DNA of 60,754 bases from Vulgatibacter sp035565615. GTDB taxonomy: Bacteria; Myxococcota; Myxococcia; Myxococcales; Vulgatibacteraceae. Location of the stretch: positions 1 to 60,754 of the forward strand of contig DATMSB010000028.1 of assembly GCA_035565615.1 (NCBI GenBank), read 5' to 3'. A program made the translations under genes and the position numbers. How positions within the stretch are numbered: position 1 is the stretch's first letter; each line of letters opens with the position of its first letter. This document shows positions 11,001 through 20,600 of the stretch, piece after piece. The notes under the pieces are model-generated. The model was not told the origin of the DNA, ran no database searches, and was given only the letters and a program-made list of their open reading frames with translations.

Positions 11001-11856
11001 CGGGAGCACCGGGGGTGGCTGGAACGGGGGCCTGGGCGGGTCCGCCGCCTCCCGGGGAGGGAGGGGAAGCGACGGCGCGATGGGGCGCGGCGGCAGCTAC
11101 AGCCGCTCGCCGTCCGCCTCGCTCATCTGGTGGGGGCGCCCGCTGTCGCCCTGGCTGTATCAGTCGGCCTCCTCCGGCACGTCCGGGGGTGGCGGCGGTG
11201 GGGCCGGCGGCTGCCTGCTCACGCCCGGTTTCAAGACCAGCTACAAGGGCTGCGACCAGAACCACCGGGGCGGCGGCGGCGGGGCCGGCGGCTGCAACGG
11301 GACCGCGGGCGGCCGCGGAGGCCACGGCGGCAGCGTGGTCGGCATGCTCCTCGTCCCCCCCGCGTCCGGCACCCTGGACCTGCACACCTCGGGGCATTTC
11401 ATCGTCACCACCGGCCGCGCCGGGAACGGCGGCAACGGCGGCAACGGCGGCAACGGCGTCGGCGGCGGCTGGGGCGGCATGGGCCGGGCCAAGAGCGAGG
11501 ACCCGAACTTCACCGGCGGCGACGGCGGCGACGGCGGCGGCGGCGGTGGTGGAGGTGGCGGCCTCGGCGGCGTCAACGTCGGCGTGTGGCGCGTCTGCAA
11601 CCGCCCCGGCGGCACCCTCGCAAACGGCTGCAGCATGAACCTCCCCCAGATGCTCCTGGCCCAGCCGGATCTCTTCATCGTCCCCGGCCAGGCGGGGAAG
11701 GGCGGCAGCGGCGGCACGGGCGGAAAGCGTGGCGTGAAGCTGCCCAACATGAACCAGCGGCAGGACGCCGGCGCGAATCCGGCGACCGCCCCCTCGGGCC
11801 AGGGCGGACGCGACGGCGAGCGCATCCACCTCTACTTCTCGGGAGGCGTGCTGTGA
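8077..11856 (+). CDS. giant MopE-motif, Gly-rich surface lipoprotein
   Basis: 1259 aa. Signal peptide with lipobox VGSGC (lipidated Cys30). Order of parts: a short Cys-rich knot (CQFTYECAVGEICSGGVC), a GGAGG tract (residues 70-100), a Cys-rich body (110-340), and a series of Asp/Asn/Cys metal-binding loops of the MopE type (VDCDDANP near 338; CDGIDNDCNGLVDDG near 500; CNGLDDDCNGDVDDG near 582; DENCDGIDGD near 660). Next comes a likely beta-helix start (GNDANDGSSQAPVASLARAV, as in DUF1565 proteins) and a Gly-rich C-terminus (970-1175) with GGNGGNGGNGG repeats. MopE-type loops bind Cu or Ca in known proteins. GGAGG precedes the ATG by 8 bases. Its stop overlaps the next gene's GTG. Surface-exposed structural role inferred. 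Confidence 0.85.
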   Translation: MAASHTPRRLIRAASAATFFVALAIVGSGCGVDDGLDEAGTCQFTYECAVGEICSGGVCVAARDRIPVGEGGSGGDGGAGGAGGTGGAGGAGGTGGAGGAAEEPPRITFAPNDYRRCYDSLECAVFGGNCLIELPLSRPNADGVDRIPLSDLDRTLKKGQGICGVPCTNEPRICDSFTVTGPDGQSKPSTCQLVFVGDSPYPEGVAAFPIPLDAQAMARGVPYASICRPPFENAPAHSPSFCEPCTEAAHCAEGDACWLDRPFTQTPSGACVQRCELQKDCPFGFRCTDVLEDDPFLVGEAGSYCVPIAGTCGRCLDRDGDQRGVGTCGPLDEPFTEVDCDDANPAAFFDPLRPTHPFPTYCGEFDFNCNGLSDRAEQEGSAAHCEFCGDTCAGPVDNGVRSCSPTDDGHACVAVCDPGFADCNGEVEDGCETELRDGMIWARDRDADGRGNPNERRYFCDGGAPAGWVQNTFDCDDGDPNRYGGGVDDAGLPIPAALEVCDGIDNDCNGLVDDGTVVALDDLGAVVATAGDVCDTGLPGVCSAGHFACEAAAQPLPGEPLATMRCVPDLDPVEAMRSPEMCNGLDDDCNGDVDDGVDWYAEQGTSNPEGPGAPATCEVPGGKGICAFGVMECLAATGSGAAWSCVPNQPKATDPIGDGLDENCDGIDGDLGDAVFVRPLGGGGTLNGNDANDGSSQAPVASLARAVQLACAGVPSGESCRDIYVEEGIYVSAVQIDLPTSTAPGSDPYVRIYGGFKGTVVCDDGCEILWSRPEGTTSVIVREAPAPDATRRVDSEQMPFGPRYAAIGAAQGGSGPMELLLDRMEVVVLGPDPSYLMPEGASAPTQVGLECPARGCGRLEFRDVSIEIEEALNGAMGSHGEGGTLPDETNDGIPGCVQGESCADGTSLIYPFTHDSRHWFMNYGFCVNEAIPSSASTDFRRQPAQCADGRVPYGGGSGAVRCYEPGGSLVRFRTGGSTGGGWNGGLGGSAASRGGRGSDGAMGRGGSYSRSPSASLIWWGRPLSPWLYQSASSGTSGGGGGGAGGCLLTPGFKTSYKGCDQNHRGGGGGAGGCNGTAGGRGGHGGSVVGMLLVPPASGTLDLHTSGHFIVTTGRAGNGGNGGNGGNGVGGGWGGMGRAKSEDPNFTGGDGGDGGGGGGGGGGLGGVNVGVWRVCNRPGGTLANGCSMNLPQMLLAQPDLFIVPGQAGKGGSGGTGGKRGVKLPNMNQRQDAGANPATAPSGQGGRDGERIHLYFSGGVL

Positions 11857-14800
11857 GAGCCATTCCTCTTTGCGCGATCGTGGTCTGCATCGGCTCCTCG
11901 TGGCTCCTCGGCTGCGGCGGCGAGGAGCGCGGCGCCGGCGCTGCGGGCCTCGGCGTCGAGGTCCCCCGCAGCCTGGTGTCGATGTCCTCGACCCGCGGCT
12001 GCATGCTGGACGTCGACTGCGCCGAGGGCCTGTTCTGCTTCCAGAACCAGTGCACCTGGGAGTGCAGGGACGACGGCGACTGCCGGGAGGGCGCGCGCTG
12101 CTCGACCAGCGGGCGCTGCCTGGCGGATCGCGGCATCCGCGCCCTCACCGACGGGACGGTCGAGGTCACCCTCGACGAGGAGGCGCTCGCCGACGTCCCC
12201 GGGCAGGTCCCGGTGGCCATCGCCGAGCAGCCGCCGACCGCCGTGGAGATCGACCCGGGGCAGCCCTTCGTCACGGTGTCGATGCAGACGGTGGCCCCGG
12301 TCCCCGGCGGCGCGGTGATGTACCGCGTGGAGCTCGAGGGCGAGGAGGACAAGACGCCGCGCACCCTTCGCTCGGAGGGCGAGACGGAGTTCCGCTTCCA
12401 GATCCCCACGGGCCGAGCCGCCGGGAACGACGGCGAGGCGAAGCTCCAGCGGGCGTTCGTCGTCACGTCGCTGGGGGGCTTCCGGATCGACATCATCCCG
12501 CGGATCGCGCTCGGCGGCCTGTACGCCGCGGACGTGAACGTGCGGGAGTTCGGCGGGTCGGCGCTCCCCATGCGCTTCGGCCTCCGGATCGAGCCGGAGA
12601 ACGCCAGCCTCGAGGAGGCCACCGGCCGCTGGGTGCTGCTCCCCGCGTCGGCGCAGGATCTCCTCTCGCCGACCCGGGGCCCCGGGACCGACGGCCTGAA
12701 CGCGAGGTGGGTCGAGCGACCCCTCGAGTACGACGCCGAGGCCCGGGTCTGGTTCGCGCGCTTCTCCCACCCCTTCGAGATCGGCGGGGCGTCGCAGTTC
12801 GGGAGCGGCGAGAGCACCCGCTCGATCCGCCTCGAGATCCACGAGGTCGAGGGCAAGCGGATCGTCGGCGCCCTCGCCGACAGGTGGGAGGGGCTCTTCG
12901 ACGCCCGCACCGCCGACGGCGTGATCGCCCCGGCGCAGGTGGTCCTCTCCGGCCCCTTCACCGCCTTCCGTCAGCAGCGGCTCCCGCCCGAGGCGCTGGA
13001 GCCGATCCCCGGCCAGGCGTCCGCGCCCAAGCCGGCGCTGGGCATGCCGCTGGAGATCGACGCCTGCGGCCCCGACGTCTTCGAGCCGCTCCTCGACGAG
13101 GTGTCGATCGAGCCGGAGAAGCCCTGCGAGGGCATCACCGGCCTGGACGGCTTCCGCAACGCGAGCCCGCTGGCCCGCGCCACCTGCGCCCTCGCCGTCG
13201 CCGATCGGGCGTTGCAGGGGCCGTCGACCGCGAGCCAGGTGCGCGCCTTCCTGGACGACAGCCAGCCGAACCCCGGGGGCATCTCCTTTGGCGAGTTCTT
13301 GCAGCGCTGCGCCGAGGGCGACGGCTTCTGCGTCCCGTCTCCGGCGCTTGCCTGCTCGGAGCAGCTCTTGGCCTTCGCCTACCAGACCCAGGAGGACGAG
13401 CTCCCGGTGGCCGGGGATCTCCTCGAGAGGTACCAGCTCGCCGCGCGGGAGAGCTACCTGGGCCGGCAGCTCGCCGCCTTCCAGGTGGACACCGACATCC
13501 GCCTCGACTGGCTCCGCAAGTCCGAGGCCCCTCTCTTCCTGGCCGCGGATCTGCGCGCCTACAACGAGGACATGCTCTCCAAGTGGGAGAAGCAGGTGCT
13601 GCAGGCGCACTTCGACGTGCTCGCGCGGCAGTTCGCGCCGTCCAGCCTGGAGGTCCTCGCGCGGGCGCCCACCGATCGGGAGGCGATCGCGATCCGCAAG
13701 ACCATCCTCCTGGAGCAGGCCCAGACCTGGCAGGGGGCGATGGAGGCCCTGCAGATCGCCGCGCAGCGATGGAACGGCCTCTACCAGAACGACCTCAAGC
13801 GGGAGCAGGCGGCGAACTACGTCCGCGCCCGGACCCTGGATCTCTACCTGTCCGCGGCGGTGCTCTCGCATCTCAACCGCAGCAGCGGCACGTCGGCGAC
13901 GAGCTCGATCTTCGGGAGCGGCTTCGCCGCGCTCCTGCGCACCCAGGAGCAGCTCGCCCTGCCGTTCGACGACCTCATCTTCATGCGGGACGCCGAGGTG
14001 GTGGTGTCTCAGTCGGTGGATCCGCAGAGCAGCAGCCAGACCGTCCTCCGGGAGCTGGAGGATCTGGCGCGGCGCGCGGTCGCCGACGCGCAGGAGTCGG
14101 TCGATCGCGTCATCGACGACGCCCAGGCCGCCGAGGTGAACTCCAAGGTGCTCACCGATCGGATGCGCACCCAGGCGGAGGAGCTCAAGGCCGAGCTCGT
14201 CGCGCTTTGCGGTCTCCCCCTGGGCTGCACGGTCGCCGACATGGACGAGCGGCCGGAGTGCACCGTCGCCGTCGAGCCGGGGCGCTGCGGCTTCCTCACC
14301 GATCCGGAGAGCGGCACGTACCAGTCGTTCGAGGATCTCGAGGGGATGGAGAACGTCTCCGAGGCGGGGCAGGCCATCCTCGCCCTGCGCCAGGCCCTCC
14401 TCGAGAGCCAGATGGCGGAGAACGAGTTCCGGGACAACGAGGAGCGCGCCCGGATCGAGTTGGAGAACGCCCAGGCCTTCGCCGACAAGCTCGCCGAGTG
14501 GCGGGATCGCCGCCGGGCCGTCGAGGTGGAGATCGATCAGATCTCCGCGGAGATCGACGCCATCGGCAGCGCCACCCTCCGGGCGCAGCTCGCCGAGATC
14601 AACGCCGCGCGGAAGCTGCGGCACGACGCCTACGAGAAGCAGGCCGAGGAGATCGAGAAGTGGTCGACGATCCGGTACGAAGGGATCGAAGACGACATGA
14701 AGCGGATGACCGCGATCAACGCCCTCAACCAGACGGCGGGCGGTCTCACCCTCGTCGGCGACGAGGTCGATCGCATCGCGGAGGCCGTCGCCGACGGGAT

Positions 14801-16244
14801 GCCCAAGGCGATCGGCATGTCGAACGACGTCTCGGCACCCTTCCGCCTGGCGGTGAAGCTGAGCACCTACGGGCTCACCTCGGTCCTGCGGGTGGCGGCC
14901 TTCGCCATGGAGACGACCGCGGTGGCGCTGGAGCAGAAGCTCACCGAGGAGCAGGCGCGCCGCGAGGCGAAGCTCGCCAACCTCTCCGACCTCGCCGAGC
15001 TGCAGGCCATGCAGACCGAGCGGGATCTCGAGGACCTCGCCGGGGAGCTGCGGGCGATCGAGCTCCTCAACGACGACGCGATCGCCGCCAGGGAGGCCCT
15101 CATCGATGCCCTGCGGCGGAACCTGGAGTACGACCTCGCCTACGAGCGCGATCTGGTGGAGCTGAAGGATCGGCGCCTGCAGGCGAAGATCCGCCTCCAG
15201 GACTCCGAGGCGGCGAAGGTGCGGATCCTCCGCAGCGAGATCGTCGTCCAGCAGCGGTTCATGGCCTACATGCAGGTGGTGCAGCGTGGCCAGCTCCTCC
15301 TGGGGCGCTACACCTCGCTCAACGAGCGGCTCGGCCAGCTCGAGAACCTCATCGCCAGCCCGTCGGTGATCTTCGCCTTCGCGAACCGGCTGGCCCGCGC
15401 CGAGTCCCGGGTGGAGCGGGCCAAGGGCCTGCTCTTCGATTGGCTGGTGGGCCTGGAGTACTACGCGGTCCGGCCCTTCGTGAGCCAGCGCCTCGCCATC
15501 CTGCTCGCCAGGAACCCCTCGCAGCTCGAGGCGATCAGCAACGAGCTGCTGCGCCTGCAACGGGTCTGCGGCGGCATGATCACCTACGAGGTGGTCGACC
15601 TCTCCGTGCGCGACGACCTGCTCCACGGCGGCTTCGACATGATGACCGAGAGCGGAGAGGTGGACGCGGCGGCGCGCTTCCGGGCGGTGCTGGAGAAGGG
15701 CAACGTCCCCGTCGACACCCAGGTGCGCTACAGCACAGACGAGCGCATCGGCGACGTGATCGCGAACCGCTCGGTCCTCGCGGCCACCTTCGATCTCCGC
15801 TTGGACGACTTCGCCAACCTGCCCCTCACCTGCAACGCCAAGATCGCGTCGATCGACGTGCAGCTCGTGGGCGAGGGGCTGGGCCAGAACGTGCGCCCCA
15901 CCGTCAGCATCCTCTACGACGGCAAGAGCACCATGCGCTCGTGCCAGCCCAACATCCAGGCGATCGTCGGCGCCCTCGGTCCGGGCACCACCGCGTTCGG
16001 GCCCCGCACCACCTTCCGCACGGCGGGGCGGAGCGTGTCCCCGGTGGCGAGGATCGGGAGCTTCGGCGAGCCGGGCACGGCGAACCGCGGCCTCGAGGGG
16101 CTGCCGCTGGCCTCGCAGTACACGATCCTGATCGATCCCGCGAAGGGCGAGAACCGGAACGTCGACTGGGGCCGGCTCGAGGACGTGATGCTGCGCCTCA
16201 CCTACGTGTACCAGGACATGTTCCCCGACGGGCAGTGTGAATGA
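11853..16244 (+). CDS. 1463-aa coiled-coil lipoprotein with TcA-like C-terminal half
   Basis: GTG start overlapping the previous stop (GTGA). Lipobox LLGC gives lipidated Cys21. Residues 50-90 form a Cys-rich knot (CMLDVDCAEGLFC...); a beta-rich part follows to ~480, then helices. Two long coiled coils (about 849-937 and 1029-1141) flank an apolar stretch (about 983-1028, including FRLAVKLSTYGLTSVLRVAA). The last ~150 residues are beta-rich and end with SQYTILIDPAKG...WGRLEDVMLRLTYVYQ. By eye this order (helix, apolar hairpin, helix, linker helices with LVGLEYYAVRPF, beta domain ending in D-V-x-L-x-L-x-Y) parallels the pore and TcB-binding region of Tc-toxin TcA proteins. That homology is my inference. 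No TcB or TcC gene is in the window. Confidence 0.75.
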   Translation: MRAIPLCAIVVCIGSSWLLGCGGEERGAGAAGLGVEVPRSLVSMSSTRGCMLDVDCAEGLFCFQNQCTWECRDDGDCREGARCSTSGRCLADRGIRALTDGTVEVTLDEEALADVPGQVPVAIAEQPPTAVEIDPGQPFVTVSMQTVAPVPGGAVMYRVELEGEEDKTPRTLRSEGETEFRFQIPTGRAAGNDGEAKLQRAFVVTSLGGFRIDIIPRIALGGLYAADVNVREFGGSALPMRFGLRIEPENASLEEATGRWVLLPASAQDLLSPTRGPGTDGLNARWVERPLEYDAEARVWFARFSHPFEIGGASQFGSGESTRSIRLEIHEVEGKRIVGALADRWEGLFDARTADGVIAPAQVVLSGPFTAFRQQRLPPEALEPIPGQASAPKPALGMPLEIDACGPDVFEPLLDEVSIEPEKPCEGITGLDGFRNASPLARATCALAVADRALQGPSTASQVRAFLDDSQPNPGGISFGEFLQRCAEGDGFCVPSPALACSEQLLAFAYQTQEDELPVAGDLLERYQLAARESYLGRQLAAFQVDTDIRLDWLRKSEAPLFLAADLRAYNEDMLSKWEKQVLQAHFDVLARQFAPSSLEVLARAPTDREAIAIRKTILLEQAQTWQGAMEALQIAAQRWNGLYQNDLKREQAANYVRARTLDLYLSAAVLSHLNRSSGTSATSSIFGSGFAALLRTQEQLALPFDDLIFMRDAEVVVSQSVDPQSSSQTVLRELEDLARRAVADAQESVDRVIDDAQAAEVNSKVLTDRMRTQAEELKAELVALCGLPLGCTVADMDERPECTVAVEPGRCGFLTDPESGTYQSFEDLEGMENVSEAGQAILALRQALLESQMAENEFRDNEERARIELENAQAFADKLAEWRDRRRAVEVEIDQISAEIDAIGSATLRAQLAEINAARKLRHDAYEKQAEEIEKWSTIRYEGIEDDMKRMTAINALNQTAGGLTLVGDEVDRIAEAVADGMPKAIGMSNDVSAPFRLAVKLSTYGLTSVLRVAAFAMETTAVALEQKLTEEQARREAKLANLSDLAELQAMQTERDLEDLAGELRAIELLNDDAIAAREALIDALRRNLEYDLAYERDLVELKDRRLQAKIRLQDSEAAKVRILRSEIVVQQRFMAYMQVVQRGQLLLGRYTSLNERLGQLENLIASPSVIFAFANRLARAESRVERAKGLLFDWLVGLEYYAVRPFVSQRLAILLARNPSQLEAISNELLRLQRVCGGMITYEVVDLSVRDDLLHGGFDMMTESGEVDAAARFRAVLEKGNVPVDTQVRYSTDERIGDVIANRSVLAATFDLRLDDFANLPLTCNAKIASIDVQLVGEGLGQNVRPTVSILYDGKSTMRSCQPNIQAIVGALGPGTTAFGPRTTFRTAGRSVSPVARIGSFGEPGTANRGLEGLPLASQYTILIDPAKGENRNVDWGRLEDVMLRLTYVYQDMFPDGQCE

Positions 16245-16245
16245 C

Positions 16246-17667
16246 ATGAAGACGCGTACGCTCATGCCGACCCTCCCGCTCCTCGCCGTCGCCCTCGCGC
16301 TCCTCGCGCCAGCGGGCGCCGGCGCCGCCACCGAGGTGGACACCTCGACCCTGCGCCTGCGGGGCGCCCGCGGCGAGGGCGGAATGCTCCTGCCCTCCGC
16401 CTGGATCCTCGGGCCGGGGGCCTGGGACCTCTCCCTCACCTACGGGCACGAGGGCGGGGTGGTGCGGATCAAGGTCCCGACCGACAGCGTCCGCGGCGGC
16501 GCCCGCTCGCGGGAGGCCACCTGGATCGACGGGCGCGACCTGGCGCTCCTCCACTTCGCCACCAGCCCGGTGGATCGCCTCGAGGTGCACGCGGGCCTGC
16601 CCATGCTGCTCGGCCAGTCGGTCTCCTCCGAGGACGCCCTCGAGCCCCCGCAGAGCGGCTCGACCGCCTTCGGCGACCTGCGCCTCGGGCTCCGCTGGGC
16701 CCTGCTGGGCCAGGACGGCCGAGGCTGGGGGGCGGCGCTGCAGGGCGGCCTCCTCGTCCCCAGCGGCGGGAGCGAGTTCGGCGTCGGCGACGGGAGGGCC
16801 CGGGCGGACGTTTCGGGCAGCGTCGGCTTCCGCCACGAGTCCGGCTGGGCGGCCCACCTCCACGTGGGCCACCTCATGGGGCGGCAGCGCACCGTGGGCG
16901 ATCAGCTCCTGGGCGACACCGCCCACGCCGGGCTCCTCCTCCAGTACCGCCACGCCCTCGGCGAGCAGCCGATCCTGTGGAGCCTGGAGGCCATCGGCAG
17001 CTCGGTCGTCGCCGCGGCGGAGCCCGGCACCGATCCGCGCCGCGCCTCCCTCGAGCTCCTCGGCGGCGCCCGCTGGTTCCTGGGCGCCGCCTACGTCGAC
17101 GTCGGCGGCGGCTTCGGCCCGGTGGACGACGGGATCACCCCGCGGTGGCGGGCGCTCGCGTCGGTGGGCGTGCAGGGCCTGTGGGAGCCCTCGCGGCCGG
17201 CGGCGCCGCAGCGGGAGATCGTGTACGTGACGCCGCCTCCGCCTCTGCCCGCCCCGTCGGCGGAGCCCACCCCGGCAGCGGCGAAAACCGCGGCCCCGCC
17301 GGAGGCGGTGAAGGAGACCTTTCGTACCCTCGCCGTCGAGGAGCAGGCGATCTTCTTCGAGGTGGGCCGGGCCGATCTGGACGAGATCGCGCGCAGCCTC
17401 CTGCGCACGGTGGCCTTGAGCCTCCTGTCCACCGATCGGGCGCTCCTCATCACCGGCTACGCCGACGACCAGGGCACGCCGGAGCGGAACGAGGAGCTCA
17501 GCCTGCGGCGGGCGCAGACCGTGCGCGAGGCCCTGGTCGAGGCCGGCGTCCGCGAGGACCGGCTGCGGATCGAGGGGGCCGGCGACAGGGCGCCCATCGC
17601 CTCGTCGACGAACTTCGGCAGGTCGATCAACCGGCGGGTCACCTTCACCTGGATCGAGCAGGAGTAG
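16246..17667 (+). CDS. OmpA-family outer-membrane protein
   Basis: 473 aa. Signal peptide ends at about APAGAGAA. Residues 40-320 look like an outer-membrane barrel: amphipathic strands with Gly/aromatic turns (GAWDLSLTYGHEGG, LRLGLRWALLG, AGLLLQYRHALG). A Pro/Ala linker (VTPPPPLPAPSAEPTPAAAK) leads to a C-terminal OmpA/MotB peptidoglycan-binding domain with GYADDQGTPERNEELSLRRA and GRSINRRVTFTW; the Asp and Arg that bind diaminopimelate in the family are present. ATG 16246 is preferred; a GTG at 16237 overlaps the previous gene. In this operon it probably ties the lipoproteins to the cell wall (inference). Confidence 0.9.
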   Translation: MKTRTLMPTLPLLAVALALLAPAGAGAATEVDTSTLRLRGARGEGGMLLPSAWILGPGAWDLSLTYGHEGGVVRIKVPTDSVRGGARSREATWIDGRDLALLHFATSPVDRLEVHAGLPMLLGQSVSSEDALEPPQSGSTAFGDLRLGLRWALLGQDGRGWGAALQGGLLVPSGGSEFGVGDGRARADVSGSVGFRHESGWAAHLHVGHLMGRQRTVGDQLLGDTAHAGLLLQYRHALGEQPILWSLEAIGSSVVAAAEPGTDPRRASLELLGGARWFLGAAYVDVGGGFGPVDDGITPRWRALASVGVQGLWEPSRPAAPQREIVYVTPPPPLPAPSAEPTPAAAKTAAPPEAVKETFRTLAVEEQAIFFEVGRADLDEIARSLLRTVALSLLSTDRALLITGYADDQGTPERNEELSLRRAQTVREALVEAGVREDRLRIEGAGDRAPIASSTNFGRSINRRVTFTWIEQE

Positions 17668-17673
17668 AGAAGA

Positions 17674-20600
17674 ATGGCAGGCAATCGACTCGTTGCTCTC
17701 TCCCTGGCCGGGGCCCTCTGCGGCGCGGCCTGCGCCTCCTCGAGCCCCGAGGCGGAGGTCCCCGGCGACGCGATCGTCGTCTCCTTCACCGCCACCCCCA
17801 CCGCCGTGGATCCGGGCGAGGCCGCCACGCTGCGCTGGGAGGTGAGCGAGGCGGTGTCCATCTCCCTCGCCGACGGGGACGGCGCCGCGGTCGAGCTGAC
17901 GCCCGCCGCCCTGGAGGCGCGCGAGGTCGAGGTGCGGCCCGCCCAGACCACCGTGTACGTCCTCTCCGCCGTCGGCAGGAACGGCAGGGCGACCACCGCC
18001 GAGGCGAAGGTGGCGGTCCGGGCGGCGCAGCCGCGGATCGTCTCGTTCGTCGCGACGCCCGCCGAGGTGGAGGCCGGGGGATCCGTCTCCCTCTCCTGGG
18101 CCACCGAGAGCGCCGACGTGGTGCAGATCGTCTCCAAGAGCGGCCAGACGATCGACCTCGAGGGCGCCTCGCCGGTGGACGGATCGACCACGGTCCACCC
18201 CGCCGGGTCCACGACCTACACGCTGCGGGCCTGGAGCGAGATCGGCTGGGCCGAGGCCTCGGTGGACGTCACCGTGGTCGGGGGCGGCGTGGACGTGGAG
18301 CTCATCCCGGATCGGACGCTGGTCGACTTCGGGACGAGCACCTTCCTGCGGTGGCGGTCCCGGTCCGCCGAGCGGATCGTCCTCCGATCCGCGGGCGAGG
18401 TCCTCGTCGACAGCACGACCGACCTCTCGGGCGCGATCGAGATCGCGCCGACGACGGTGACCACCTACGAGATCGAGGCGTTCGCCGGCGAGGCGGTGGC
18501 CACCGCCGACGCCGAGGTGCGGGCGCTGCCGGTGATCGAGTCGTTCGCCGCCGGCGCGCCGGGGCCGTACGCCCGCGGCGCGACCATCGACCTCGAGTGG
18601 AGGACGCGGGGCGCGACCTCCCTCCTCCTCCGTGGCGCCGGGGGTTTCCGCTTCGAGGTCCCGGAGGACGCCCTCGACGAGGGAACCACCCCCGCGGTCG
18701 TCCCCGCCGACGGACGGTTCGAGATCGAGGCGACGCTGGACGACGAGACGGTGGTCCGCACCCTCGCCCTCCCGCTCCTCGATCCGCCCGCCGTGATCTC
18801 CTTCTCCGCGACGCCCGATCGCTTCACGCTGGCGGGATCGGATCCGGAGGAGGTCACCTTCGCGTGGGAGACCGCGCGCGCCGGCGTCGTCGAGATCGCG
18901 CCCCTCGGCGAGGCGGCGATCTTCACCTCCACCGACGAGGCGGAACGGGGCAGCACGCAGATCCCCGTCGACCGGAGCACCACCTTCGTCCTCACCGCCC
19001 GCAACGCGGCGGGGGAGGCGACCGCCCGGAGCGAGGTGCGGGTCTTCGGCGCCCCGGCGATCGACGACTTCGTGGCGCGCCCGTCGCTGGTCGGGGTGGG
19101 GGAGCCGTTCGAGCTGACGTGGACCGCGCGCAACGCCGCGTCCATCCGGCTGGAGCAGGACGGCTCGCTCCTGCGGACCTGGCCGGGCGGCAACGAGACG
19201 GGCTCCTACACCGCCCAGATCGCGGCGGCGGCCACCTTCCGGCTGGAGGCGGTGAACGGTGCCGGCGAGTCGATGGAGCGCACGCTCCAGGTCCAGGTCG
19301 GTCCCCCGGTGCTGGTCGACTTCGAGGTGGAGCGCCTCCGCTACGGCCCCGGCTCCACCGCGCGCTTCTCCTGGACCGCGCTGGGCGGCACCTCCCTGAC
19401 CCTCCACGGGCCGGGGGGCGCGCCCATCGCCTCGTGCACCACCGTCGACCTCGAGCGGATCCCGGAGGGCGACTGCGTGGTGACGCTGCCCAACGATCTC
19501 GGCCCGCGGACCTACACCCTCGTTCTCGCCAACGGGCTCGGGCAGACCGACAGCCGGAGCGTGGAGATCGAGATCGTCGACGGCCCCACCATCGACGACT
19601 TCTACGCGGACGAGACCCTGATCACCCTGGGCGATTCGCTGACCTTCTACTGGACCACCGCCGTCGACGGGAACGGTCAGACCCCGACGCTCACCCTCAC
19701 CGACGGGCCCGACGACTACCCGCTCGGCGGGGCCGAGCCGCTCCAGGGCTCCGCCGTCGTCACCCCGCTTCGCGCCGGCTCCCGCACCTTCCGGCTCACC
19801 GCCACCTCTCCGGGCACGGAGGCTTCGACCCGGGACTTCGCGGTCGAGGTGCTGGAGGTGCCGACGCTCGTCGCGACCACCTCCTCCGCGATCTACAAGC
19901 CGGACCTGGGGCCGGTGGAGATCGCGTGGCAGACCACCCACGCCGTCGAGGTGGCGGTCGACGAGCTCGCCCCTGGCGACGCCCCGAGCCGGATCGGGCT
20001 CTTCGTCGATCCCGCCCTCGTCGCCTCCGGGCGGCTCCAGGTGCTCCCGCCTGCCCCCGGCCGCGTCTACCGGATCACCGCCTCCAACGCAGCCCGGGCG
20101 ACGGTGACCGAGGAGGTCTCGATCGACTGGGCGGCGCCGGAGGTGATCGACTTCTATCTCTCCCCCGCGGACGTCGGGCTGCAGGGCACCGCCCAGCTCC
20201 ACTGGAACACGGCGGGCGCCTCGTCGCTCTCGATCTCGCCGTCTCCCCTCGTCGCGGCGGAGCCCTTCATCGACGTGAGCGGCCGGGCCACCGTCGTCGA
20301 GGTCGCCCTCGAGGACTGCGGCGACGCGGCCCTGCCCGACGACGGCTGCGCCGCGGTGCAGCTCCCCTTCGCGTTCCCCTGGGGAGGCGCGATGCGGACG
20401 CACGCCCTCGTCTTCCTCCACGGCGCCATCGGCTTCGACCTGGGCTACGCGGGATCCTCGCTCCCCGCCGTCCAGCTCCCCTCGTCGTCGGCGCCCTTCG
20501 TCGCCATGGCTCCCTACTGGCGGCCCCTCGCCCAGTCGGTGTCGGGCTCGCCGCGCCTCGGCCGGATCTTCGTCGACGAGGACGTGGGCCCCGCCGGGCG

